A DNA stretch of 64,000 nt, taken from the NCBI GenBank assembly GCA_019448385.1, contig JAGTXO010000008.1, forward strand, positions 124,001 to 188,000, written 5' to 3'. Positions 19,850-28,589 of this stretch are shown piece after piece. A program made the translations under genes and the position numbers. Origin of the DNA: Diacronema lutheri. Lineage: Eukaryota > Haptophyta > Pavlovophyceae > Pavlovales > Pavlovaceae. The notes beneath the pieces are model-generated. The model made no database searches, was not told the origin of the DNA, and saw nothing but the letters and a program-made list of their open reading frames with translations. Numbering within the stretch: the first letter of the stretch is position 1; each line of letters begins with the position of its first letter.

Positions 19850-20871
19850 AAGAAGCAGACTTTCAGCACGAGCCCGAAGATGGCATGCGCCACGCCCATG
19901 GCGCCGAGCAGCGCGTAGCCACGCCGCATCGAGTCAGAGTCCGCATACGGGAAGCAGTCCTGCAGGTGCATGTCCACGTTGCTCACCAAGAATGCGGCCG
20001 ACGCGGCGCAGCCGAGCGAGATGAGAATCCATCGAAGGAGCGGCGAAGGGAGCACACAGAGAAGTGAGATGGGCACGAATGACGCGAGCGAGTAGCCGTA
20101 CATGCAGACGACGTCAACGAGCCGCTTGTTGGCCTGCATGTAGCGCAGCGCGGCCCACACCGCGACTGGCGCGCCCGACGCGTACATATAGACCGCCGTG
20201 CTCGCGCCCGAGAGTTTGGTGAAGTCGTAGGTCCAGTGCGGCTGCGCGTCGGTTGGCGTAAATGAGAGCCACTTTGCGAGGTTGCCCGAGACGCCGATCA
20301 CAAAGATGAGCGTCGTCGAGATCCAAAAAGGGCCGTACAGGTCCGGGTTCGATGCGATCACCTCGAAGAACTGGGCGCGCGGCCGCGGCAGCAGCGCGTG
20401 GATGCCGCGCGTGAGGATGTGATGCGAGTCCACGTCGAAGAGCGGCTTGTAGTAGGCGAGCTGCCACACGTTTGCGTTGGCCGCCGCCTCGCCTGCGTCG
20501 ATCGAGGCCGCGCCCGCCGTGCCGAGCGACGCCGAGCTCGCGCCCACGCTGCGGATGGGCGAGGTCATGTGGAGCGATTTGATGGCACTGTCATTGCCCA
20601 GGTAGGGCGCGGAAGACAGCTCGCTCACGCGCGTTCCGCCGGATACGTCGCGGCCCGTGCCCGCGCCAACTGGCGTCGCGGCGCCGACCGAGATCTCCTC
20701 GAAGGCGAGCGACTGCGGGTTGAGCTCGTTGACGCTGAGGTCATCGACAGCGGGCATATCCACGAGCGAGGCCGACGACCCAACCCCTCCGCCCCGCTCC
20801 TCGCCACCCCCGCCCTCTGCCGGGCCTCCGTAGACTGACCCGAGCTCGTCCGCGCTGAGCCGGAGCGACAT
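19846..20871 (-). CDS. Yip1-family membrane protein (YIPF1/2-like)
   Basis: A 341-residue protein chosen to start at MSLRLSADELGS; an open extension of 26 codons upstream runs into a palindromic promoter region and is not needed. The first 140 residues are acidic and Ser/Gly rich, typical of Yip1 cytosolic heads. VWQLAYYKPLFDVDS leads to DLYGPFWISTTLIFVI, the Yip1 signature (D-L-Y-G-P-F-W). Five hydrophobic helices follow, including YMYASGAPVAVWAALRYMQ, MYGYSLASFVPISLLCVLP and the C-terminal YALLGAMGVAHAIFGLVLKV. Members bind Rab GTPases and act in ER-Golgi traffic. Its stop codon (TTA on the plus strand) overlaps the stop of the copper ATPase. Confidence 0.9.
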   Translation of the reverse strand: MSLRLSADELGSVYGGPAEGGGGEERGGGVGSSASLVDMPAVDDLSVNELNPQSLAFEEISVGAATPVGAGTGRDVSGGTRVSELSSAPYLGNDSAIKSLHMTSPIRSVGASSASLGTAGAASIDAGEAAANANVWQLAYYKPLFDVDSHHILTRGIHALLPRPRAQFFEVIASNPDLYGPFWISTTLIFVIGVSGNLAKWLSFTPTDAQPHWTYDFTKLSGASTAVYMYASGAPVAVWAALRYMQANKRLVDVVCMYGYSLASFVPISLLCVLPSPLLRWILISLGCAASAAFLVSNVDMHLQDCFPYADSDSMRRGYALLGAMGVAHAIFGLVLKVCFF

Positions 20872-20883
20872 TCTTCTCCAGGT

Positions 20884-20949
20884 CGGTCCGGTTCCCTCGA
20901 ACCGGACCGCCGCAATTGCGTTTCGGGCTATTCGATTGCCGAAACGCAA
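20884..20949. promoter_or_regulatory. two adjacent perfect inverted repeats in a divergent promoter
   Basis: The first is CGGTCCGGTTC at 20884-20894 with its exact complement at 20899-20909 (11-bp arms, 4-base loop). The second is TTGCGTTTCGG at 20916-20926 with its complement at 20939-20949 (11-bp arms, 12-base loop). Both lie between the start codons of the Yip1-family gene (20871) and the DUF2358-like gene (20985). They could be paired operator-like sites or cruciforms; function is inference. Confidence 0.75.
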
Positions 20950-20984
20950 GTTCTAGGGTCCTCGCCGTCGTGTCCGAGGCCCAG

Positions 20985-21977
20985 ATGCGTGGGGCCATCC
21001 TCCTGCTCCTGGGCGGGTTCGCGACGCTCAGCACGCGCAGGCCCGCGGTACGGCATGTGCTTCGCTCGTCGGTGAGCCCGCCGGCCGTGCCGACTGTTCC
21101 CTCGCCCGCCGCCTCGACCGTCAAGCAAGAGGACGGCGCGCCGTTCTTCAACTCCAACGGGCCGCATGACGACGATGAGCGCAAGCGGCAGACAGAGTTC
21201 CGGCTCAACGTGGGCAAGGTGATCGACACGCTGCAGACGGATTACCCCGTGCTCTTCGAGCAGTCGCCGGACTTCAGCATCTTCGAGTCGTGCATCGAGC
21301 TCACTGATCCGTCGGGCGTGTCAATCCGCGGGCTGAGCATGTACCGCAGCTGCTTCACGCTCCTCCGGCTGATGCGCTACACGATGGCCTCGGCGGAGAT
21401 GAAGTGCAAGGTGTGCTACGCGGGCTGGGACCCGTACAAGGTGCGCGTCCGTTGGAATCTCGCCTTCTCGAGCGCGCTCAGCCCGGGCCGTACGTACTTC
21501 ATCGACGGTGTCTCGGCGTACACGCTCTCCGAGCGAGGGCTCGTGCGCCGGCACTCGCTGGACAACATCATCGTCAACGGGCGCGAGGTGGAGCAGCCGT
21601 TTCTCACGTGGATCAACCCGCTAAGCCGCCGCGGCGCGCTGCCCGTGCCGACGCTCTTCCGGCCGCTCGTCGGCTCGCTCCGTGCGGCTGCACGCCCTCG
21701 GCCGCTCGCGCTGCCGACTACCTTCCGGGCGTCCGCGCGTGCTTCGCGGGACGAGGACGATGCGAAGCGTGACACGGCCAAGAAGCAGCCGTCGAGGCCG
21801 CTCTTCAGACCCAAGGCCGACCTCGAGTTCTGCGAGGAGACGTTCGACTGCGAGTACCCGCTCTTCTGCTGTGACTTGCTGCTCGCAAAGGTGTGCTGCT
21901 CGAACGGCGCTTTCGCGCCCGTCCCGCAGAGCATCCCAATCCCGATCCCTGTCGAGCCCGACGTGTGGTCAAGGTGA
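20985..21977 (+). CDS. DUF2358-like plastid protein
   Basis: A 330-residue single-exon protein. The start at MRGAILLLLGGFATLSTRRP gives a hydrophobic leader then a Ser/Pro-rich stretch, as in bipartite plastid targeting. Residues about 65-190 look like the DUF2358/SnoaL-like fold: NVGKVIDTLQTDYPVLFEQ, then FESCIELTDPSGVSIRGLSM, YRSCFTLLRLMRY, and VRVRWNLAF ... YFIDGVSAYTLS, matching the L-x-x-x-I ... D-P ... G-x-x-x-Y ... W pattern. The C-terminus has EFCEETFDCEYPLFCCDLLL followed by KVCC, a Cys-rich tail also known from plastid proteins of other complex algae. The function is unknown. Confidence 0.6.
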   Translation: MRGAILLLLGGFATLSTRRPAVRHVLRSSVSPPAVPTVPSPAASTVKQEDGAPFFNSNGPHDDDERKRQTEFRLNVGKVIDTLQTDYPVLFEQSPDFSIFESCIELTDPSGVSIRGLSMYRSCFTLLRLMRYTMASAEMKCKVCYAGWDPYKVRVRWNLAFSSALSPGRTYFIDGVSAYTLSERGLVRRHSLDNIIVNGREVEQPFLTWINPLSRRGALPVPTLFRPLVGSLRAAARPRPLALPTTFRASARASRDEDDAKRDTAKKQPSRPLFRPKADLEFCEETFDCEYPLFCCDLLLAKVCCSNGAFAPVPQSIPIPIPVEPDVWSR

Positions 21978-22186
21978 ATCGGGTGTCTCACGCGCGCACC
22001 GACGGCGACCGATCGGCCATGGACCGCTTCCCGCCTCTTGCACTTGCTCTCTGCCTCTGACTTCTGAGTCGCCTCGCCCTCGGGCCTGTGCCACCTCTGC
22101 CACCTCGGCTGGCGGCCACGGGCTTGAGCCGGGCGGCGCCTTTCCGCTCACATTCCTTCGATTCGGGGAGCTTCTGGGTGACACCA

Positions 22187-22219
<33 letters not shown>

Positions 22220-22290
22220 ATCCCCAGCCCCTCGTGAGAACCTCCCCCTCCCCCTCTGGGGAACCTCCGAAAACAAGAGAGTACGGCGCG
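21978..22290. other. convergent intergenic region with a C32 run
   Basis: Lies between the ends of the DUF2358-like gene and the PhyH gene. It contains an uninterrupted run of 32 C at 22188-22219. No further coding signal is seen. Confidence 0.6.
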
Positions 22291-23523
22291 TCATGCGGTG
22301 GCGGCACGGCGCGCAGCTGCAATGAGTGCCCCGTCCTCTGCAGACAAGCCTGCCAGATCAAGCTGCAATTCGCCGAGGTCAGGCGGCGGCGGCAGCTCGT
22401 CGTCGGGCGGCACGCACGTCGCCTCAAATGGCCAGTGCGTGCACGCCTGCGCGTTGAGCACGGCGCGCCTCCGCGCGAGGAGCACGGCTGGCGTCGCGCG
22501 CGCACGAGGCGCCATGGACACGTACGCGACGACTCTGAGAAAGTCCGGGAAGTTAGGGGGATGGGGCTCGAGGGGCGGGGAGGGAAGCGCCGACCCGTCC
22601 GGTCCAAACGACCCCCTCGCCATGCCGCTCTGCCGCTCGACAGTCGGCCGCCACGGCACCTCGCGCGTGAGCGGGGGCGTGTTGCAGTGCACGGTGCGGC
22701 TGTCCCAAACCACCGCATCGCCTGCCCGGCAGCGGATCAGCCTTGGCCTGCGCGCGGTGAGGATCGAATCGTCGGGCGGCACGAGCAGGAACTGCTGTGT
22801 GCGAGGCGTGCCCGGCGCGGCCCTCAGCGCTCGCCGAGTCACGGCGGCGTGCTCGAGGTGCGAGCCGGGCACGACGACAAAGGCGCCGGTGGTCTCGTCC
22901 TGGTCGTGCAGCGAAGTGAAGGACTGCACCGTCCAGAGGCCGGGGCGAGAGGCGCCGTTCTGGTCCGTGTGGAACCAGCCCTCCGCCAACGCGCCCCACG
23001 AGCTCTCGAGCTCGGTGGGCGGCATCACGCCAAAGCCCTCGAAGCTCGTGAGCAGCTCGGCACGCCCCACGCCCCAGAAGGACGAGAAAAACTCGAGCAG
23101 CCGCGGTGCTGACCGAACGTGCCACATGAGCTCGCTCTGGCCGGCGCCAGAGTTCCACACGATGCCAAACTGGTTGGGGCCGATGCGATGCCACGTGCGA
23201 GGGTCGGCTCTGCGGATGCCCTTGCGCGTCCCTTCCATAAAGCGCCAGAGAAGCTCGCGCGCCGTCCGCAGCTCCGTCTCGTTGAGCACGCTCGCGAGCA
23301 CGGCGTACCCATGCTCCGCCAGGTGCGCGCGCGCCTCCGCCGAGCCAGGCTCGAGCCGCGGCGCGTCGTGCTCGAGGTCGAAGGACATGGCCACGCCGCC
23401 GTGCCCGCCGACGAGGAAGCGCGAGTCCGTGGCCGGCACGGCCGCCGCGATCCCGACGTGGAGCAAGGACATGGCGACGGTCGTCGTCCAGGACGGCCGC
23501 CGGCCATTCCGATCGTCCGCCAT
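22291..23523 (-). CDS. phytanoyl-CoA dioxygenase (PhyH) family oxygenase
   Basis: A 410-residue protein starting at MADDRNGRRP; an ATG three codons upstream (23532) is also possible. It has the Fe(II)/2-oxoglutarate dioxygenase core of the PhyH family: iron ligands His185 and Asp187 in WFHTDQNG, and His279 in VVWDSRTVHCNTPP, with GAFVVVPGSHL between them. The N-terminal helix AEHGYAVLASVLNETELR is typical of the family, and the GFGVMPP segment precedes the first ligand pair. Substrate is unknown. The start codon sits 11 bp (or 2 bp with the upstream ATG) from that of the divergent SDR gene. Confidence 0.85.
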   Translation of the reverse strand: MADDRNGRRPSWTTTVAMSLLHVGIAAAVPATDSRFLVGGHGGVAMSFDLEHDAPRLEPGSAEARAHLAEHGYAVLASVLNETELRTARELLWRFMEGTRKGIRRADPRTWHRIGPNQFGIVWNSGAGQSELMWHVRSAPRLLEFFSSFWGVGRAELLTSFEGFGVMPPTELESSWGALAEGWFHTDQNGASRPGLWTVQSFTSLHDQDETTGAFVVVPGSHLEHAAVTRRALRAAPGTPRTQQFLLVPPDDSILTARRPRLIRCRAGDAVVWDSRTVHCNTPPLTREVPWRPTVERQSGMARGSFGPDGSALPSPPLEPHPPNFPDFLRVVAYVSMAPRARATPAVLLARRRAVLNAQACTHWPFEATCVPPDDELPPPPDLGELQLDLAGLSAEDGALIAAARRAATA

Positions 23524-23534
23524 CTTGAGCATCG

Positions 23535-24620
23535 ATGCGCGTGCTCGTCGCGGCCGCGCTCCTCGCGGCGTTGCCGGCCGCGTGCGCGGTCGTGAAGTTC
23601 CCGTCGCGCGTGCTGGTCGCCGGCGCCTCTGGACGCGTGGGCACGCGCGTGGTGCGCACGCTGCTCGAGCGGACGGACACGACCGTGCTCGCGCTCTCAC
23701 GCTCAAAGGAGTCGGAAACCAAGATCATTGAGGCTATTTCGGCGTCGCGCCCGGCGCTGCGCGCGTCAAAGTCGCGGCTCGAGATTGTGGCGTGCGACCT
23801 GCGCAACGAGCGGCAGCTGCGTACGCTCGCATCGAGCTGCACGGCCGCCATCTGGTGCGCGACGGGCTTCACCGACAGCTCGTCGCCCATCAACAAGCTC
23901 AAAGGGCTGATCACGTTGTACTTTGGTCGGACGGTGGACATCGACGGCATCTCGACGCTCGGCAAGTGCATGCGCGAGGCGCGCCCCTCGCGCGGTGCCG
24001 GCGCCGAGTCTGACGGGATCGATGTCGTGATGTGCTCGAGCGCAGGCGTGACGCGCACACAGTGGCCGGAGGCCAAGGCGCTCGCCTTCCCCGGCTCGGC
24101 CGACATCCCCATCGTGCGTCTCAACCCGTTCGGCATTCTGGACCAGAAGCGCAAGAGCGAGGACGCCTTGCGCGCGACCGGCTGCAGCTACGCGATCGTG
24201 CGGCCGACTGGCCTGAACGACGCGTGGCCGTCGGGCCGGACGGTCTTATCGCAGGGCGACATGGCCGTTGGGCGGATCAACCGCGATGACGTGGCCGAGC
24301 TGCTGTGCGCGCTCGTCGCCGAGCCCGCGGCGGCGGGCAAGACGTTTGAGGCGATGGGGCTTCCCACCTACCCCAAGCTCCGCTCGCTCAAAGGCGTGCT
24401 GGGACGCCTGAGGACCGACGCGCAGCTCGCACCGACCGGCGGCACGCTGAGCGATGCCGAGCTCGCCGTCGAGTACGCGCTGCTGCAGCAGCTGCTGCCA
24501 GGCGAGACGGGTGACGCGGCGGCCCTCGCCATGGGGCAGACGTACGAGCAGCTCGACACGGGCGAGCAGGGGCGCCTCGGCGCGCGCGGCGAGGAGCAAG
24601 CGCCGCTCGTCCCGCAGTGA
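23535..24620 (+). CDS. atypical short-chain dehydrogenase, NAD(P)-binding, plastid-like leader
   Basis: A 361-residue protein. MRVLVAAALLAALPAACAVV is a clear signal-peptide-like leader. The Rossmann motif is RVLVAGASGRVGTRVVRTLL (G-A-S-G-x-x-G), followed by VACDLRNERQL and the strand IDVVMCSSAGVTRTQWPE. Further on, RKSEDALRATGCSYAIVRPT and NRDDVAELLCALV are characteristic of NmrA/atypical SDR proteins of the plastid (HCF173/TIC62-like class). The usual YxxxK catalytic pair is absent, as in that class, so a regulatory or assembly role may be more likely than catalysis. The C-terminal 80 residues are polar. Confidence 0.8.
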   Translation: MRVLVAAALLAALPAACAVVKFPSRVLVAGASGRVGTRVVRTLLERTDTTVLALSRSKESETKIIEAISASRPALRASKSRLEIVACDLRNERQLRTLASSCTAAIWCATGFTDSSSPINKLKGLITLYFGRTVDIDGISTLGKCMREARPSRGAGAESDGIDVVMCSSAGVTRTQWPEAKALAFPGSADIPIVRLNPFGILDQKRKSEDALRATGCSYAIVRPTGLNDAWPSGRTVLSQGDMAVGRINRDDVAELLCALVAEPAAAGKTFEAMGLPTYPKLRSLKGVLGRLRTDAQLAPTGGTLSDAELAVEYALLQQLLPGETGDAAALAMGQTYEQLDTGEQGRLGARGEEQAPLVPQ

Positions 24621-24806
24621 GGGGGTCGCGCCTTCCACGCACAATCATGCATGCGCGAGAGGAGAAAGGAGAAAGGGCGGACCGAGGGGGTTCCGGCGGA
24701 CGACGCCCAGTAGAACCCCGATGCGGATGCGACCCCCTTGGAGTGCGCGGGCTCGGACAGTGTTCGCGACCTGGCAGCTCGCTGCGGCAAAACAACTGCG
24801 CCGGCG

Positions 24807-25208
24807 CTACTTGCTGTGCTTGGCGCGCTTGAAGCCGAGATGCGACGGCTCGGAGGCGCTCGAGACGACCGTCAGCGCGCGGCCCGACTTGCGGCGCGGC
24901 GGCTCCTCCGACGACTTGTGCACGACCAGTGCACGACTCGGCGCGCCGACGCGAAGAGTCAGGTCGAAGGACAAAGGCTCGGGCTCGGGCTCGGGCTGCT
25001 CGAGTGGCTCGAGCGGCTCGAGCGGCGGCGCCTACGCGGGCGGGCGTGGCGGCAGGCGTGGCACGGGTGGCGGCGGCGGCACCCACGGCCAGTCGATGAG
25101 AGTGCGCACGGCCTGCGTGAAGTCGTCGAGCGGCGGGTTGACGTGCGCGCTCTGTGCCGGCGACTCGGCCTCGAGCGGCTCGAGCGGCGGTGCCTGTGCA
25201 GGCGGCGG

Positions 25209-25250
<42 letters not shown>

Positions 25251-26414
25251 GCTCTTTTTGAAGTAGTCCGGGTCCGCTCGGGGACGGGTTTGCGAGCGAG
25301 CGCACGCGCGCGTTCGCGCCGGCGCCGCCCGCCGTCTCCGGCCGTTGCGGCGGGTATGCCGTCGCGGGGAGCACGGTGCTGCCCGCGCGGCTGACGGCCA
25401 CCGGCGCGGCCGGCAGCAGCCGGCTCGCCAGCACCGGCGCGCGCGGCGACGGCGGCGAGCCGCCGGGCCCTCTCGCCGCCCTGCGGCTGCGCGCTCGCCG
25501 CCGCGTGGGCTGCTTGGCGCCCTGCGCCGCGCCTCCGCCCAGGGCGAGCGTCGTGCCCGTCGCTCGCACGCCCAGCCCGTCGTCCCCCGCGAGCACGCTC
25601 TGGAACTCCACAAAGCGCACGACGCCGTCCGAATCGGTGTCGTAGCGAGAAAACAGGCCGCCGATCTCTTCCGGGCTCGCGTAGAGGCCAAAGCGCTCCA
25701 TCGCCTTTGCAAACTCGGCGAGCTTGATCGACAGAAAGAAAGAGAGACAAGGAGAAACGGAGAAGGGAACGAACAGGAGAAAGGGAGCGAGCCGTCCGTG
25801 TCGAACTGCTTGAACACATCCTCGAGCACCTTGCGCTCGTTCTTGGCGCGCGTGCTGCGTGCGTCGGCCGGGGCGCGCGGGGGGGGGGGGGGGGGAGCAT
25901 AGGTCGGGCGCCCGGGCACGGCCGGCGCGCGGCGCGGACACAGAGGCGCGCGCGCCCGCGCGCACGTCTTTCGCCAGATCTTGGCGCGCAGCATCATCTC
26001 GAGCGCGTTGATCGCTCGCTCCGACGTGTAACGGATCACGGGCACCTCGCGCCCGCTTGCGTCGAGCGTCTTGAGCGCACTCCACACCGAGACGACCATC
26101 GCGCCAAAGGCCTCGTCCGTCTCGATCGAGCCCGAGTCCTCCTCGTCGTAGCGGATCCACTCCTCGAACGTGACGACGCCGTCGCGGTTGCCGCTCGAGC
26201 CCTCGAACGCTCCGACGAACTCGTGCAGCACCTCGCGCTCCGACTTTCTGCCGGCGATCACGTTGGGCGAGGAGCGCGCGTCGAACGCGTGCTTGACGTC
26301 CTCCACGTCGAGCGTGCCGTTGCCGTCGCCGAGCGAGTCGAGCGTGTGGAACACCTTCACGACGAGGTTGCGGCGCGTCGCGGGCAGCGGGCCGCGGACC
26401 TGCCGCAGGAATTC
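24807..26414 (-). CDS. calcyphosin-like EF-hand protein, 5' end not found
   Basis: Visible exons: 26414-25966, 25854 to about 25788, about 25734-25306, 25193-25083 and 25031-24807. The first encodes EFLRQVRGPLP, then EF-hand loops DSLGDGNGTLDVED and GNRDGVVTFEEW. The next two share a loop beginning FDTDGS and ending SIKLAEF, then RYDTDSDGVVRFVEF follows. Calcyphosins have a further N-terminal EF-hand pair that I cannot find upstream, where repeats begin. The junction between exons 2 and 3 lacks clear GT-AG bases. The last two exons each open with APPLEPLE. Two introns contain long C runs (17 and 38 bases, sense strand), and one intron is only 51 bp. The end is GFKRAKHSK. Ca2+ sensing is inferred. 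Confidence 0.7.
25210..25247. repeat. G38/C38 homopolymer inside an intron
   Basis: This is the longest run in the window. It reads as C on the sense strand of the EF-hand gene, shortly before the acceptor at 25195-25194. A second run of 17 lies at 25879-25895 in another intron of the same gene. Confidence 0.9.
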
Positions 26415-26442
26415 CTTGCAGGGTTACCCCCATATGGGTATT

Positions 26443-26631
26443 ACTAACGACGCTTACAGGCGGGTCAGCAGGAGGGGCGCGCACGGGGCCGAGGCTGGAC
26501 AAACGGAGCGAGCGAAAGGGCGCACGCAACATCAGGCCGAAATCACTAACGACGCTTACAGGGGCGCGCACGGGGCCGAGGCTGGACAAACGGAGCGAGC
26601 GAAAGGGCGCACGCAACATCAGGCCGAAATC
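26443..26631. repeat. tandem repeat carrying a branch-point-like and 3'-splice-like string
   Basis: Two copies each begin ACTAACGACGCTTACAG (26443-26459 and 26545-26561) and continue GGGGCGCGCACGGGGCCGAG through to GGCCGAAATCA. The first copy has a 14-base insert after TTACAG. The plus strand reads TACTAAC followed by TTACAG, the form of an intron branch point and acceptor. Confidence 0.85.
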
Positions 26632-26721
26632 AGGGCGTCGACCCTGTGCACGCCGGCAGCGGGAACGGCCGGGACGGCAAGGACGTGGCAGGACGCGTCA
26701 TGGGCGGACACCCACACACGC

Positions 26722-27642
26722 CTAGCCACCCCTCGCCGGCCCCCGCCGGCCGCCGCCGCCGTCGCCGCGCCGGAAGCAGAGGCCGTCCACACCGCCGCAG
26801 GCGTCCACATCCGCCTGGACGCCGTGAGCCGCGTGGCGGTGCGGCGGCGCCTGTCCGCGCGCCATCTGCGCGCGCGCGAGCAGGAGCTGCGCGTGCCCAC
26901 GCACGACGCACGCGGCGAGCTGGAGGCGCATGTGGCGCTCGAGGGCCGCGCGGGCGACGTCGCGCGAGGGCGCGCCCATGCGCGCCATCCACGCGTCCGC
27001 GCCCATGTGCGAGAAGGTGACGAGCAGGTCGGCGAGGCCGGCCGACCACTCGCCGAACGAGCCGATGACCAGCGCGCGGATCGGCGGGAACGAGTTGAGG
27101 CGCGCCTGCATCGGGCCCACCTGGCCCGGCTGCATGCCGAAGAGCTCCTCGTCGAGTTGAGCGCACGCACGCCGCCGCTCGCCGCCGACGGCCGCCGCCC
27201 GCCGCTCAGCGGCCTGGCAGCGGCGCGTGTCCAACTGGCCGTAGCGCGTGGGGCAGTACGAGATCGACTTGAGCTCGCACAGTGTCTGCACGAGCTGAGG
27301 GGCCGAGCCCGCACCGTTGAGCACTACGACGAGATCGACGGTGGGCACGCGCCGACGACGCAGGGCCGCGCGCCCGGCCGGCGGCACGCCGGCGAGCACG
27401 GAGCCAAAGATGTCCGCGTCCTCGCGCCGCGCGTAGGTCCCGGCGTATCCGCGAGCCAGCGAGGCGAGCAGGTTGAGAGCGGGGTCGTGGCGAAGCTTCG
27501 CGACGTGGTCGTGGGCGACGCCCGGTGCCGCCGCGAGCGCGTCGCCGAACGCATCGACCGGGATCGGGCGCTGGCTGCCGCTGCGCGCGAGGCGCGCGCC
27601 CGCCGCCGCGAGCTGCGCGCACACGGGGCTCGGCAGACCCAA
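26722..27642 (-). mobile_element. fossil mobile-element protein with PD-(D/E)XK-like core
   Basis: A stretch of about 300 codons with non-host-like composition. VPTVDLVVVLNGAG followed by LCELKSISYCPTRYG has the D ... E-x-K spacing of PD-(D/E)XK nucleases. Downstream RLNSFPPIRALVIGSFGEWS resembles a conserved tail I associate with high-copy element proteins of marine algae. No terminal repeats or partner genes are visible. It looks like an isolated, decayed fragment; age unknown. The element class is not identified. Confidence 0.4.
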
Positions 27643-28289
27643 GTAGCGCGCAACCGCCTCGGCCCACTCCGCCAGTCACCGGTGCTTTGCGGTAGACGTA
27701 CGGAGCGCGCAAGAGCATGGACGGCGGTGCGGGCGTGCCCTTGTCGTCTGAGGCTCAGAACTTCTTGGATGCGCGGAGGTGAAGAAGTTCGACGCCTGCG
27801 GTGAGCAGTGAGACGGTCCTGTACGAGGCTACACATCCTATATACGGCGCGGTCCGGGCTGGTCCGGCCAGTGTAAGGCTGAGAGTACGACCCGGGTCGT
27901 ACAATCAATGGTTAAAAGCCAGCCAATGAGCGCTCGAGGGGTCGGGGCGAGGCTTATGACGAGCCTAGGACCGAGACACCCTCCTGACCGGCCGATTTGG
28001 AGTAGAATTCGGGGTCGAGCGGGCGCGGCGGACGGAGGGCCCGAGCCGGGCCGACGGAGGGTCCGACCCCGGAATGCGGGCGACCGGAAGGGCTTGGGTG
28101 ATTTACGCCTAGTAGAATAGAATGGCGGATTCCGGGGGGGCTCGCAACTGGCATCGCGCAAGCTGAGGCCCCCTGACTGACCGGACCGCGCCGAGTGCGC
28201 GTGCACCCCGTGGAGGGCGCGGCCAGTCGGACACTCTTCGCGACTGAGCTCGCCGCGGCATACCGTGCGCTGCGCCGGCGCGCTACTTG

Positions 28290-28556
28290 CCGTTGGCCGA
28301 GCTGCGGGTGTTGCGCACCGCCGTGTTGCGCAGCCAGCGGCTGGATGCGCCGGTGGCCGGAACCTTGGCGCGCTTTGGCTAAGCGACCTCGGCCTGCACA
28401 GACTCGAACGCGTGCGTAAACTCGAGGCGTTGCAGGTGGCGAGCACGTGAGTTCGCGTAGGAGGTCTTGTACTCGGTGGCCTGACTGTCGACCGACGAGA
28501 GCTTGGGCGAGTTCGGCGGCACGTTGGCTCACTTGGGCTCGGTGCGCGGCTCTGCC

Positions 28557-28589
<33 letters not shown>

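Noticed and set aside
26722-27642. Host DNA-repair nuclease
   Set aside because: The D ... E-x-K signature fits a nuclease, but the isolated context between repeats and the tail resemblance to high-copy algal element proteins favour a mobile-element fossil.
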